Shown: positions 41,907 to 51,274, numbered from the stretch's first letter. The stretch is DNA of 64,000 nt from Burkholderiaceae bacterium (GCA_016790175.1 JAEUPI010000074.1:28728-92727), one strand, 5' to 3'. Notes: generated by a model not told the origin, from the sequence alone. Numbers and translations are program-made.

Positions 41907-43483
41907 GGTCGCATGGCCTGGCGAGTCAGCGCCACGCGGCGCAGCGCCGCGTCGAGCTGCGCGTCGAGACCATAGACATCGTCGAAGAAGAACACACGAC
42001 CCTCCTTGACCAGCGCCGTTCCGTAGGCGATCAGCACGTGCACCGGCTGTGCAACCGCAAGCGTAGCCGATGTGCCGCGGGCCATCGCCTCGCGGATGCG
42101 TGATTCGTTCCACGCCGGCATGTCCTGCAGCACGAAGCTCGCGAGTTCCACCGGCTGCTCGACGCGTATGCAGCCATGGCTGAAGTCGCGCCGCTCGCGC
42201 TCGAACAAGCGGGTGGACGGTGTGTGGTGCAGGTACACCTGCTCCTGGTTCGGGAACACGAACTTGATGTCGCCCAGCGGATTGCGCGGACCGGGACGCT
42301 GGCGCAGGCGCAGCCGTCCGGCGAGCACGGCGTCGAGCTTGTCGCGGGCATAGGCGGTATCGGCCTGACCGGATTCGTCGACGAATTCGTAACCGTCACG
42401 CGCCCACACGCCGGGGCTGCGCAGCAGCAGCGGCACGACCTCGTGGCGAGCGATCGACGACGGCACGTTCCAGTACGGGCTGAACTCGATGAAACGCAGC
42501 TCGGCCTCGATCAACGGCGTGCGTGTGTCCAACGCCTTGCCGACGACCACCTTCATCGTGCGCTGCACGTCGACACGCCCGTCGCGCACCTCGTAGGCCC
42601 GCAGCACGAACTCGGGGACGTTGACGACGATCGTGCGGGCGTGCGCCAGCAGCGGTGTCCAGCGCAGTCGCTCGAGCGCCAGCTCGATCTGGCGCACACG
42701 AACGGCCGGTGCGGTCTGCAGCGCACGCCAGGTTGCAGCACCGATCACGCCATCGGGTTGCAGGCCGTGTCGCTGCTGGAACACGCGAACGGCCTGCACC
42801 AGCGGTTCGCGAAAGACGGCTGGCGGGTCGACGCCTTGTGCGGCCGGCATGTCGCCCAGCGCAACGAGCCGCTGCTGCAGCCTGGCGAGTCCGTCCCATG
42901 CCTGCCCCGGCTCGAGCTTGCCCTTGGACGCACCTGCGGTCGCCAGCGGTGGCAGAGCTTGCTGCCAGGCGGCATGCGTGGCGAGCGCCCGATAGCGAGC
43001 AAGTGCGTCTCGCAGCCGCTCGTACAAGGGCAGCTTGGGTACCGCGCGCTGCACGGCCAGGCGCAGATCGCCGCGTGCCGAGGCTTCCTGCAACACGCCT
43101 CCGGCATCGAACGCCGGCTGAGCCGAAACCGCATACCGCGAATGCAACTGCCTCGGATCGACGCGGCCGGCGTGCAGATCGTTCAGATAGCGCCGCATGG
43201 CCGCGTCGAGCGCCCGATGAATCCGCGACCGCATGGCGGCGTCGGGCAGCGCCGCGGTGCCGGCGGCGTCGATGTCGCGTGCGATCGATGCCGCCGCGTA
43301 GTCGCGCGCATCGAGACCGTGGCTGGTGGCATCTGCCAACAACTGCACGGCCTGTCGTGCCAGCGGACCGGGACGGCCGTCGCTGAACCAAGGGTTTTCG
43401 CCCTCACCCGCATGGGCCCCAACCGAGCCGAACGCCAGGGCGAAGACCAGTGTGGACACCCCTCGCAAACGCCAATCGACCAT
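41903..43483 (-). CDS. ldtD: L,D-transpeptidase (YcbB/LdtD type)
   Basis: A 526-residue periplasmic transpeptidase. Signal peptide (GVSTLVFALAFGSVGAHA), an N-terminal helical domain (about 40-230), a peptidoglycan-binding helix segment (FQQRHGLQPDGVIGAATW), and a YkuD catalytic domain with HHTPSTRLFERERRDFSHGCIRVEQP, whose SHGC motif carries the nucleophilic Cys. It forms 3-3 crosslinks in peptidoglycan. ATG 43483 gives a proper signal peptide. It is the first gene of the pair with the MepK-like endopeptidase. Confidence 0.88.
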   Translation of the reverse strand: MVDWRLRGVSTLVFALAFGSVGAHAGEGENPWFSDGRPGPLARQAVQLLADATSHGLDARDYAAASIARDIDAAGTAALPDAAMRSRIHRALDAAMRRYLNDLHAGRVDPRQLHSRYAVSAQPAFDAGGVLQEASARGDLRLAVQRAVPKLPLYERLRDALARYRALATHAAWQQALPPLATAGASKGKLEPGQAWDGLARLQQRLVALGDMPAAQGVDPPAVFREPLVQAVRVFQQRHGLQPDGVIGAATWRALQTAPAVRVRQIELALERLRWTPLLAHARTIVVNVPEFVLRAYEVRDGRVDVQRTMKVVVGKALDTRTPLIEAELRFIEFSPYWNVPSSIARHEVVPLLLRSPGVWARDGYEFVDESGQADTAYARDKLDAVLAGRLRLRQRPGPRNPLGDIKFVFPNQEQVYLHHTPSTRLFERERRDFSHGCIRVEQPVELASFVLQDMPAWNESRIREAMARGTSATLAVAQPVHVLIAYGTALVKEGRVFFFDDVYGLDAQLDAALRRVALTRQAMRP

Positions 43484-43625
43484 CGATGGATTGTCGCGAC
43501 CGCGGGCTGACCCTGCGGCCAATCGTGCGGACGTGCCGAATCCGCCACGCTGCGCGTGTCGCCGGATCGACACCTCGAGGCGCCCGGTAGTAGGCTGGCA
43601 TTCCCCTCCCGCCCGGGCGCACCGT

Positions 43626-44432
43626 TTGTCGAAGAACGCCACGCACCCGCCGACGTTGCGGCCCACAGGCGAACCCTACGAACGCTTCATGGGCCGCTGG
43701 AGCCGGCAGCTCGCGCCACGCTACATCGCCTGGCTCGCGCAGCGGCATGGCCAGCGCTGGCTCGACGTGGGTTGCGGCACCGGTGCCATGAGCCAGGCGA
43801 TTGCGGACCATGCCGCGCCGAAGCATCTGATCGGCGTCGACCCGTCCGAGCCGCTGCTGGCCTGTACGAATGAAACGCTCGCCCACAGGTTCGAAGGGCA
43901 TGTCGCCGACGCCGAGTCATTGCCGTTGGCCGACGGTGCGGTCGATGTCACGGTGTCCCTTCTGGTGCTCGACGCACTGCCCCATCCGATGGCGGCGATG
44001 CGCGAGATGCAGCGCGTCACACGCTCCGGCGGCACGCTGGCCGCCGCGGTGTGGGACTATGCGTTGCGCATGCGGGCACTGCGCATCTTCTGGGATGCCG
44101 CCATCTCGATCGATCCCGGTGCCGAACGCTTCGACGAGGCGAGGCGTCATCCGCTGTGCCAGAGCGAGGCGCTGGGTGCGCTGTTCGAGCGTGCGGGTCT
44201 GCAGGCCGTGCGGACCGGCTCGATCGAGATCGAGACACGTTTCGCGAGCTTCGATGACTACTGGCTGCCCTTTGTCGTCGGCCAGGGCGCAGCGCCGACC
44301 TACGTGGCCGGCCTGAACGAGGCCCATCGCCAGCGCCTGCGCCGTGCACTGCGTTCGCGCGTGCCGGTCGGCCCCGGCGGCGCGATCTCGCTTGCCGCGC
44401 GCGCATGGGTCGTGCGGGGCGTGGTGGTCTGA
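43626..44432 (+). CDS. Class I SAM-dependent methyltransferase
   Basis: A 268-residue protein; no ATG precedes the conserved N-terminal YERFMGRWSRQLAPRYIAWL, so TTG 43626 (giving MSKNATHPPTLRP) is chosen. Motif I is RWLDVGCGTGAMSQAI, followed by LIGVDPSEP, FEGHVADAESLPLADGAVDVTVSLLVLDALP, and SGGTLAAAVWDY. This is the Methyltransf_11/25 type seen in small-molecule methylation. No operon partner is evident; the gene is divergent from ldtD by 142 bp. Substrate unknown. Confidence 0.82.
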   Translation: MSKNATHPPTLRPTGEPYERFMGRWSRQLAPRYIAWLAQRHGQRWLDVGCGTGAMSQAIADHAAPKHLIGVDPSEPLLACTNETLAHRFEGHVADAESLPLADGAVDVTVSLLVLDALPHPMAAMREMQRVTRSGGTLAAAVWDYALRMRALRIFWDAAISIDPGAERFDEARRHPLCQSEALGALFERAGLQAVRTGSIEIETRFASFDDYWLPFVVGQGAAPTYVAGLNEAHRQRLRRALRSRVPVGPGGAISLAARAWVVRGVVV

Positions 44433-44470
44433 GCCGCGGCAGCGCGCCCGGCCCAGGGCCCGTCCACGCA

Positions 44471-45094
44471 TCAGAACGCCTTGGCCTGTTCGGCGGCGGC
44501 GAACACGGCGCGTGTGAGCTCGGCGAGTTGCGCGTTGGTGTCGGCCGACGGGCGAGCGCTCGCCTTGGCCGTGAACAGCACGCGGCCGCTCTGCGCATCG
44601 GTAATGCGGCTTTCGATCGCGTAGCCGTTGTGCGTGCGCGGCGTGCCCACCGGCATCGACACGCCGACGCCGACTCCGCCGCTGCCGCCGATGCTCATGC
44701 CCCCGATCGACAGCGACATGCCGCCGCCGGAGGCCACGTCGGCGATGGTCACCGCATGCACCAGCACGGCCTTGGCGCCGGCGGCGCGCGCCGAGGCGAG
44801 CAGCTGCTCGCTCACCGGCGCCCGGCCCGGCCCGGGGCTGCCCGTGTCGCCCAGCGGCAGCGGCGTGCCGCCACGCGCGGTGACTTCGGCGGCGAGCTGG
44901 TCCTGGCAGACCTGCTTGAGCACCACCTCGTGCGCCTCGCAGGCGACCATGACGCGGGCACCGCGCAGCAGGCCCGGTGCCAGTTGCGGATCGACCCACG
45001 ACGCGTCGAGGTTCGTCGAGGCGCAGCCGTGCAGCAGCATCAGTGAAGGAACCATCAATGCACACAGGCTCCGCATGCGATGCAAAGGTCTCAT
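44471..45094 (-). CDS. Lipoprotein of unknown function with glycine-rich loop
   Basis: A 207-residue lipoprotein: the signal LCALMVPSLMLLHGC ends at the lipid-anchored Cys (near 24). ATG 45094 has GGAGA seven bases upstream. The mature part contains SVDAxxR-like beta segments (GARVMVACEAHE, AGAKAVLVHAVTIADV) and a Gly/Ser-rich loop (GGGMSLSIGGMSIGGSGGVGVGVS). The layout resembles DUF4136/DUF4410-type envelope lipoproteins, but I cannot assign it firmly. Confidence 0.6.
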   Translation of the reverse strand: MRPLHRMRSLCALMVPSLMLLHGCASTNLDASWVDPQLAPGLLRGARVMVACEAHEVVLKQVCQDQLAAEVTARGGTPLPLGDTGSPGPGRAPVSEQLLASARAAGAKAVLVHAVTIADVASGGGMSLSIGGMSIGGSGGVGVGVSMPVGTPRTHNGYAIESRITDAQSGRVLFTAKASARPSADTNAQLAELTRAVFAAAEQAKAF

Positions 45095-45209
45095 TCCGAT
45101 CTCTCCCGCTACGATGGTCGCCACCGAAGCATAGCCTCGAGCGCATACGATGATCCGCTGCGGCAGTAACCGGATGACGCCGCACCTCAATCCACAGAGG
45201 AAGAACCGT

Positions 45210-45830
45210 ATGCGCACCCTCACGCGCCAAGCACTGCTGTGCACCCTGCTCGGCCTTTCGTTCACCAGCGGACCGGCCGCCGCGCAGTCCGACATGCCGC
45301 GCCGCAAGTCCGGGCTGTGGGAGACCACGATGCAGCTGCCCGGCGGTCGGGGCACCTTGTCGGCGCAGGAGTGCATCGACGAAAAGACCGACGCCGACAC
45401 CCAGCGCCGCGCGATGCAGCGTGCGCAGGATGCCGAGGGTCGCTGCGAACAGCGCAATGCCCGGCGCAGCGCCAGCGGCTACGCAGTGGACTACAGCTGC
45501 ACCGGCCCGCGCGGCAAGACCGAGGGCCGTGTGTCGATGCAGGGCGACTTCAGCACCAGGTACACGATGGACAACGAGGCCCGCTACGACCCGCCGCGCG
45601 GCGGCATGCGCGAGGGCCGCATGACGATGGAAGGCGTCTGGAAGGGCGCCTGCCCCGCCGACATGAAGCCCGGCGAGATGCGCATGAGCGGGCTGCCGAT
45701 GGCTGCACCCCGCGGCGAGCGTTCCGCGTCGAGGCCGATGCGCCAGATGTCGCCCGAGCAGGCTGCGCAGCTGCAGCAAATGCTCGAGCGAATGAAGCAA
45801 CCGGGCACCGGCGGCACGCCGGGCAAGTAG
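45210..45830 (+). CDS. DUF3617 family exported protein
   Basis: A 206-residue protein starting at ATG 45210 (GAGGAAG six bases upstream), with a signal peptide (LLCTLLGLSFTSGPAAAQ). The mature start PRRKSGLWETTMQLPG is the DUF3617 signature, followed by QECIDEKTD and DYSCTG with paired cysteines. The tail is Met/Gln-rich (QAAQLQQMLERMKQPG). DUF3617 proteins are small exported proteins of unknown role. It stands alone between the lipoprotein and the VTT membrane protein genes. Confidence 0.8.
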   Translation: MRTLTRQALLCTLLGLSFTSGPAAAQSDMPRRKSGLWETTMQLPGGRGTLSAQECIDEKTDADTQRRAMQRAQDAEGRCEQRNARRSASGYAVDYSCTGPRGKTEGRVSMQGDFSTRYTMDNEARYDPPRGGMREGRMTMEGVWKGACPADMKPGEMRMSGLPMAAPRGERSASRPMRQMSPEQAAQLQQMLERMKQPGTGGTPGK

Positions 45831-45923
45831 CTTCGGCGCTGGTCCGCAGGAACGATGCAGCGCAGCGCTCGCCGAGTCCGCTGACCGATCTTGTCGGCGT
45901 ACGATGGCGCCGCAGGAGGGGCC

Positions 45924-46598
45924 ATGCCGTCGACGGTCGCATCCATTCGTCCCGATCTCAGCTGGGCCCACTGGCGCCCCGCGGTCACGACCGGTGCGTG
46001 GGTGGTGGCACTGTTCGCGATCGGCATGCTGCTGACGCGCGCCTACGCCGTGCCGCTTCGCACCGAGCTCGCGGCGCATGCGCTGGCGGGCGCCGCCGTC
46101 TTCGTTGCCAGCGCCGTCGTGGCCGTGCTGCTGCCCATGCTCACCAACCTGCCGCTGGTGCCGCTGGCGGTGCTGGCCTACGGCCCCGCGACCACGGCGA
46201 CGCTGCTGCTTGCGGGCTGGCTGATCGGTGCGATGCTGGCTTTCGCCGTCGGTCGGCGCGGACGCGAGGCGATCCTCGAGCGGTTTCCGTCTGTGATGCG
46301 ACACGCGCAGATCGAACGGCTGATCGATCCGCGCCGGCGGCTGCTTTCCCTGACGCTGCTGCGCATGACATTTCCGGTGGACCTGCTGTCGTACGCGCTG
46401 GGCCTCTTCAGCCCGCAGACCGGCTGGCGCGACAACCTGCTGTCGACGGCGCTCGGTGCAGCACCGTTTGCCGTGCTGTTCGCGTGGTTTCCCACGCTCG
46501 AGGCCGCGCAGCAGGCCTTGCTGTTCGGGCTGTGCACACTCGCCTTCGTGGCCTGGTCGGCCTGGGTGCTGCGCGGCAGACCACCGGGTGAACGATGA
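45924..46598 (+). CDS. VTT (TVP38/DedA superfamily) membrane protein
   Basis: A 224-residue inner-membrane protein with about five transmembrane helices. The central GWLIGAMLAFAVGRRGREAILERFP and LLRMTFPVDLLSYALGLFSPQ match the VTT (SNARE-associated) domain. Members of this superfamily are involved in lipid transport or membrane homeostasis. ATG 45924 has GGAGG nearby (CAGGAGGGGCC). The substrate is unknown. Confidence 0.8.
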   Translation: MPSTVASIRPDLSWAHWRPAVTTGAWVVALFAIGMLLTRAYAVPLRTELAAHALAGAAVFVASAVVAVLLPMLTNLPLVPLAVLAYGPATTATLLLAGWLIGAMLAFAVGRRGREAILERFPSVMRHAQIERLIDPRRRLLSLTLLRMTFPVDLLSYALGLFSPQTGWRDNLLSTALGAAPFAVLFAWFPTLEAAQQALLFGLCTLAFVAWSAWVLRGRPPGER

Positions 46599-46635
46599 GA
46601 CAGGTCATTCAGGCGAGGACCCGAGGACTGATCCG

Positions 46636-46944
46636 ATGATCCACGTGTTGATGCTGATCGACCGGCCGGACGCAGGCGCACTGCGTCAGCGTGTGCGCCC
46701 TGCGCACAAGGCCTACCTGTTGCAGGTGGCCGATCGCATCGCGTTCGCCGGCCCGTTGCTGGCCGACGATGGGCGGACGATGATCGGCAGCCTGCTGGCG
46801 ATCGACTTCGCCGACCGAGCCGCCGCCGAAGCCTGGCTTGCCGAGGAGCCGTTCACCCGGGCCGGTCTCTACGAACGCCGCGAGATCCACGCATTCGAGA
46901 ATCTCTGGCCGCAGCGTGCAGGATTCCCGCCGGCCCCGGCTTGA
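46636..46944 (+). CDS. YciI-like protein
   Basis: A 102-residue protein (MIHVLMLIDRPDAGALRQRVRPAHKAYL) with the YciI/alpha-beta barrel pattern: the conserved His of PAHKAYL, FAGPLLADDG and AWLAEEPFTRAGLYERREIHAF. YciI proteins are small dimeric enzymes of uncertain function, sometimes implied in dehydration or degradation of halogenated compounds. It starts 37 bp after the VTT gene on the same strand. Confidence 0.85.
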   Translation: MIHVLMLIDRPDAGALRQRVRPAHKAYLLQVADRIAFAGPLLADDGRTMIGSLLAIDFADRAAAEAWLAEEPFTRAGLYERREIHAFENLWPQRAGFPPAPA

Positions 46945-47017
46945 CGTGCCGCGCCGACCTCAAGTGCGAGCACAGTGAGCCGAAGAGGCAGATTCGCCCA
47001 GAACCGCCCCGCCGCGC

Positions 47018-47725
47018 ATGCCCCCCAGCGAACGCCGCAACCACTACCGCGTGCTCCATGTCCAGCCCGAGGCGCCCGCCGAGGTGATCAAGGCCGCCTA
47101 TCGCGCCTTGATGTCCACGCTGCGCGCCCATCCAGACCTCGGCGGCAACCCCGAAGTGGCAGCGCGCCTCAATGCGGCCTACCAGGTGCTCAGCGATCCG
47201 GAGGCCCGCGCGCGTTACGACCGGAGCCTGCGCCGCACGCCCCGCGGCAAGGCGGGCGAGGCGGCGGCCACCGTGGTGCCGCATCCAGCTGCCTGGCGCG
47301 CCGACAAACGGTGCCCGTTCTGCCAGATGCCTTTTGCCGCCGAGCCGGCTCAGGGCCTGCGCTGCACCCGTTGCGACAGTCCGCTCGGCCCAGCGCCGAG
47401 CGCCGAGCGCGCTGGCGGTGAGCTGGTCGGCCGGCGCCGCGGTGAACGCTTCGCACGCCAGATCGACGTCGTGCTGCGCCTGCCCGGCCAGACGAACGAA
47501 CAGACGGTACGGCTGCGCGACGTCTCGCTCACCGGCCTGTCGCTGCTGCACCCGCAGCCGCTGCCGGCAGGATCGTCGCTGCGCGTGATCGCGCCGCAGT
47601 TCGACACCGTGGCGACAGTGGTCGACAGTCGCCCATCGGGCAAGCAACACAGCGTGCACGCGCGACTGCTGACACTGCAACTGCTGAAAAGCGGCCGCGG
47701 CGTCTATGTCGACGTGCGGGCGTGA
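47018..47725 (+). CDS. Fusion protein: J domain, zinc ribbon and PilZ (c-di-GMP receptor)
   Basis: A 235-residue protein. Residues 7-75 form a J domain (HYRVLHVQPEAPAEVIKAAYRALM, HPD at 38-40, LNAAYQVLSDPEARARYD). A zinc ribbon follows with Cys99, Cys102, Cys116 and Cys119 (CPFC...CTRC). Residues about 137-230 are PilZ, with RRRGERFAR (RxxxR) and DVSLTGLSLL ([DN]xSxxG) in the canonical order for cyclic-di-GMP binding. A co-chaperone tied to c-di-GMP is plausible; both key motifs are intact. No partner DnaK is nearby. Confidence 0.85.
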   Translation: MPPSERRNHYRVLHVQPEAPAEVIKAAYRALMSTLRAHPDLGGNPEVAARLNAAYQVLSDPEARARYDRSLRRTPRGKAGEAAATVVPHPAAWRADKRCPFCQMPFAAEPAQGLRCTRCDSPLGPAPSAERAGGELVGRRRGERFARQIDVVLRLPGQTNEQTVRLRDVSLTGLSLLHPQPLPAGSSLRVIAPQFDTVATVVDSRPSGKQHSVHARLLTLQLLKSGRGVYVDVRA

Positions 47726-47738
47726 AGCCGGCGTTCGT

Positions 47739-49403
47739 TCAGGCCGTCTGCAGCACCCGGATCAACGCGTCGATCACGTCGTGACCGTCGGGTGACCGCA
47801 CGCGGTGCTGCCGCAGCGATCGAGCCAGCTCGGCGCGGCCGATCGAACCGGTGTCGGCGCGGATCAGGATGTTGGCGATCGCGCGCTGCACCGGCAGCGA
47901 GCGCACCTGGCTGAACAGGCCGGCAATGGCCTGCACGCTCTGCGGATCGGTCAAGCGTTGCTTGGCCAGCGTCTCCAGCGCCCGCACCTGGGCCGAGACG
48001 GCCTTCATGCGCGCGATGCCGGCCGTCAGCGCACGCACCTCGGCCACCTGCGCCAGCGGACGGTGACGCAGGTAGACCTGCGCGATCTGCACCTCGTCGT
48101 CCTTTGCGCTCGTCAGCGCCTGCAGCGTGCGCTCGTGCGCGTCGGCATCGCCGAGGCAGGCCATGGCGGCGGCATGGGCGACCCGCCCTCGCTGCACCAC
48201 GCCGGTGGCCGCCAGGCGCGAGGCCAGACCGCTCGCGCGCGAATGCGGCGATGCGCAGACCAGGTCCACCTCGTGCAAGCCCAGCTTGTCGCGCGCCATG
48301 CGGCTGCGCACCAGACCCAGGAACTCGGCGCGCGCCTGCTCGTCGGCGAGCCAGCCGAAGCCGCGCGCCAGTTCGATCAGCCGCGCCTGCACCGGCGCCT
48401 CGTCGACATCGCGCAGGAACGCGAGAAACCGTTCGCGTGCGGCCTGATCGTGCTCGATCGCCGCCAGCGCCTGCGCCACGGCCGGCTGGCGCCGGGCCTG
48501 CGGCTCGATCGTGCCCATGAAGCGTTCGAGGTGGTCGAGGAACAGGCGGACCTCGGCCGCGTCGCGCTGCAGCACCTGATGCACGAACGCAAGCTTGTTC
48601 GCCGCGCTGGGCGCATCGTCGGCCAGCGCACACATGTCGCTGCGGTAGGCGGTCTGCGCATCGCCGTCGGCAAGGCCAGGCACGGCGATCATCGACGTCG
48701 GGCCGAACAGTTGCAGCATCGTCTGGCTCACCCGGCCGCTGGCCACTTCGCCGGCCGGTGCGGTCTGGAAGTAGCGCTCCAGCAGCGGCCCCGCGGTGCG
48801 GCCGAGCGGCGCCTTCGACGAAAAGCCGTAGAGCACCGGCACGTTCTTGAAGATGTGGCGCAGCCGCTCGCGATTGCTCTCGCCGTAGCGCTCGCTCCAT
48901 GCGGACGCGATGCGCTGGGCCTCGGCCTCCGTCTTGCCTGCGCGGATCAGGCTGCGCAGGGCCTCGCCGCCCGCCACGTTGCGCGGATCGCTCTTCAGCG
49001 TGTTGCAGCCGAAGAGGTAGACCTCCTTCAACTGCCCGAACAGGTTGCCGCACGATGCGCTGCACGCCGCCTGCTGCAGCTCGGTGACGGGCAGCGCCTC
49101 GCGATCCTCGTAGCGATCGGTATAGAACTCGGTGCCGTCGTCGAAGTGGCCCGAGATGATCAGCGCGTCGCAGCTCACGCGTTCGCGGCAGGCCTGCGCG
49201 AACCAGTCGGGCTGACCATGCCGCACCAGTTCGACGAAGCGGTAGTCGCCGGCTGGCAGATGGCGCTTGAAGACCTCGCGTTCGTCGGCCGAGTTGATGG
49301 TGATCGTGCACACCGTCTTCGGCGCAGCCAGCGCGGCGTGCGAGGTCGCCCCGGCCAGAGCGGCCAGCACAGCACCAGACCGGATGACACGATGCAAAAC
49401 CAT
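47739..49403 (-). CDS. Predicted exported caspase-like (clan CD) protein with helical repeats, copy 2
   Basis: A 554-residue protein with a signal peptide (GAVLAALAGATSHAALA). Residues 30-140 alternate strands and helices, with a strand-loop His in LIISGHFDDG (His86) and a strand-loop Cys in KEVYLFGCNTL (Cys133), the spacing and settings seen in caspase-like, CHAT and C11-type peptidases. A downstream YGFSSKAPLG fits a specificity loop. Cys114 and Cys118 may form a disulfide. Residues about 300-554 are helical with HEAT-like repeats (AVAQALAAIEHDQAAR, AQVRALETLAKQRL). It is 71 bp downstream of a paralogue. The peptidase call is my inference; I do not recognise a named family. Confidence 0.6.
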   Translation of the reverse strand: MVLHRVIRSGAVLAALAGATSHAALAAPKTVCTITINSADEREVFKRHLPAGDYRFVELVRHGQPDWFAQACRERVSCDALIISGHFDDGTEFYTDRYEDREALPVTELQQAACSASCGNLFGQLKEVYLFGCNTLKSDPRNVAGGEALRSLIRAGKTEAEAQRIASAWSERYGESNRERLRHIFKNVPVLYGFSSKAPLGRTAGPLLERYFQTAPAGEVASGRVSQTMLQLFGPTSMIAVPGLADGDAQTAYRSDMCALADDAPSAANKLAFVHQVLQRDAAEVRLFLDHLERFMGTIEPQARRQPAVAQALAAIEHDQAARERFLAFLRDVDEAPVQARLIELARGFGWLADEQARAEFLGLVRSRMARDKLGLHEVDLVCASPHSRASGLASRLAATGVVQRGRVAHAAAMACLGDADAHERTLQALTSAKDDEVQIAQVYLRHRPLAQVAEVRALTAGIARMKAVSAQVRALETLAKQRLTDPQSVQAIAGLFSQVRSLPVQRAIANILIRADTGSIGRAELARSLRQHRVRSPDGHDVIDALIRVLQTA

Positions 49404-49474
49404 GCGCTCAGTGTTCCACAGCCCCTGCCGCCCTGTGCGTGAGGCTGTAACAGCGGCTGACCGCTATCAACGCC

Positions 49475-51151
49475 TCAGCGTGACCGAAGCACGCCGATCA
49501 GCACATCGATGATGTCCTCGCCACCGGCTGCGGCGCTGCGGCGGCGATCGTGCAGCAGGCGGGCCAGCGGTTCCGGCGACAGCGCACGCTTGTCGGCGCG
49601 GATCAGGATGCCCGCGACCGCGCGCTGCACCGCAGCCGATGGCGTGTCGGCGAACAGGCGAATCAGTCGATCGAGCACGTCGCGATCCGACAGGTAGTGT
49701 CGTCCCAGCGCCTCCAGTGCACGTACCTGCGCATCGCCCGGCGGCATCGCGACGATGCCGTCGGTCACCGCGCGCAGGTCGGCCGCATCGGTCACGGGCC
49801 GGTGGCGCAGGTAGGCCTGGGCCACGCGTACGTCGTGTTCGTTCGCACTGCGCAGCGCGCGCAACGTGCGCGCACGATCCTCGCCACTGCCCATGCAGGC
49901 GCGCACGGCGGCATGCACCACATCGTCGGCCAGGCTGCCCGGCGCGATGGCCAGGTTGTAGGCACCGTCGAGGGCGTGATCCTCGTTCAAGGTGCAGGCG
50001 AGGTTCACCTCGGCCACGCCGAGTCCGATTTGCGCCTGCAATTCGCGCAACATCTCGGCCAGCTCGTCGCGGCGCTGTTCGGCCGACAGCCAGCCCACGT
50101 CGCGCGCCAGATTCAGCAGCCGCACGCGCACCGTCGGCCGGTCGCTGTCGCGCGCGTAGTCGAGCAGACGTTCGCGCGCCGCACCGTCGCTGGCAAGTTG
50201 CTCCAGCACCTGCGCAATGGCCGGGTTCGCGCGCGCGGGCGCATCGAGCGAGCCCATCAGGCGCTGGATGCGATCGAGGTACAGCCGCGCCTCGCCGACG
50301 TGTCGCTGCAACAAGGCATGCACGAACGCGAGCTTGGTCGCCGTGGCGAGGCGCTCGTCGGCAAACTGGCACATGTCGGCGCGGGCGGCGCGTTGCGGGT
50401 CCTTCGGGCCGAGGCCTTGCGTGGACGACAGGCCGAACACCGAGAACGCGCCGAGCAGCCGGCTGCTCGCACGGCCGCGCGCGATCTCGCGGTCACCGAC
50501 GCTGCGGAAGTAGCGATCGAGCACCGAGCCCGCCGTAGGCCCCAGCGGCGCGGTCGCCGAGAAGCCGTAGATCACCGGCACGCCGGGAAAGATCTGCCGC
50601 ATGCGATCACGGCTGGCCTCGCCCTGCACCGCCACCAGCGCCGCCAGTTCGCGCTCGGCCTGCTCGCGCGTATGGCCCTCGCGCACCAGGCTGCGCACGA
50701 TCTCGGCCGACGCGCCGCTCTGCGGCTCCGGGTTCAGCGTGTTGCAGCCGAACAGATACACCTCTTTCAGCCGCGAGAACAGTGTCGGGCACGATCCGCT
50801 GCACGACACGCGTTCGAGTTCGCTGACCGGCAGGAATTCCTGCACGTCGAGCTGGTCGGAGAAGAACTCGTTGCCGCCGTCGTAGTGGCCGGAGACGACA
50901 AGAACGTCGCAGGCCACCTGGGCCTGGCAGGCCGAGGCCAGCCAGTCGGGCCGGCCGCGTTCGACGAGTTCGACGAATCGGTATCTGTCCTCGGGCAGAT
51001 GGCGGCGGAAGGACTCCTTTTCGTCGGGCGAGTTGACGGTGACGGTGCACACCGTCTTCACCTCGGCGGGCCGCCCCTCGGCAGCCGGCGCCGGTGACGC
51101 CGCCAGCCACGGCAGAAACAACAACAACCAGCGGCCGCGCATGCCAGCCAT
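49475..51151 (-). CDS. Predicted exported caspase-like (clan CD) protein with helical repeats, copy 1
   Basis: A 558-residue paralogue of the next gene, with signal peptide (LLLFLPWLAASPAPAAE). The same core occurs: VVSGHYDGG (His89) and KEVYLFGCNTL (Cys136), 47 residues apart as in copy 2, with conserved VSCSGSCPTLF and YGFSATAPLGPTAG. The C-terminal half carries the same helical repeats (ALRSANEHDVRVAQAYLRHRPV, AVQRAVAGILIRADK). ATG 51151 is used; ATG 51142 is in frame. The two copies share a strand and short spacing, so they look like a tandem duplication in one transcript, perhaps acting as a complex. Function unproven. Confidence 0.6.
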   Translation of the reverse strand: MAGMRGRWLLLFLPWLAASPAPAAEGRPAEVKTVCTVTVNSPDEKESFRRHLPEDRYRFVELVERGRPDWLASACQAQVACDVLVVSGHYDGGNEFFSDQLDVQEFLPVSELERVSCSGSCPTLFSRLKEVYLFGCNTLNPEPQSGASAEIVRSLVREGHTREQAERELAALVAVQGEASRDRMRQIFPGVPVIYGFSATAPLGPTAGSVLDRYFRSVGDREIARGRASSRLLGAFSVFGLSSTQGLGPKDPQRAARADMCQFADERLATATKLAFVHALLQRHVGEARLYLDRIQRLMGSLDAPARANPAIAQVLEQLASDGAARERLLDYARDSDRPTVRVRLLNLARDVGWLSAEQRRDELAEMLRELQAQIGLGVAEVNLACTLNEDHALDGAYNLAIAPGSLADDVVHAAVRACMGSGEDRARTLRALRSANEHDVRVAQAYLRHRPVTDAADLRAVTDGIVAMPPGDAQVRALEALGRHYLSDRDVLDRLIRLFADTPSAAVQRAVAGILIRADKRALSPEPLARLLHDRRRSAAAGGEDIIDVLIGVLRSR

Positions 51152-51274
51152 CCTAACGACCTGCCGCCCGTTGCACGCTGCGCTGGCTCAGCGCGCCTGT
51201 CCGTTCGGCGACGTGGCTGTGCCGCGAGCCGGCATCACAATCCGAACCCTTCCTCACTCGACGATAGGCCCGTC

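Noticed and set aside
42106-42115. Single copy of the SARP-like word (CGTTCCACG) in ldtD
   Set aside because: Single copy inside a coding region, not in tandem; expected by chance in GC-rich DNA.
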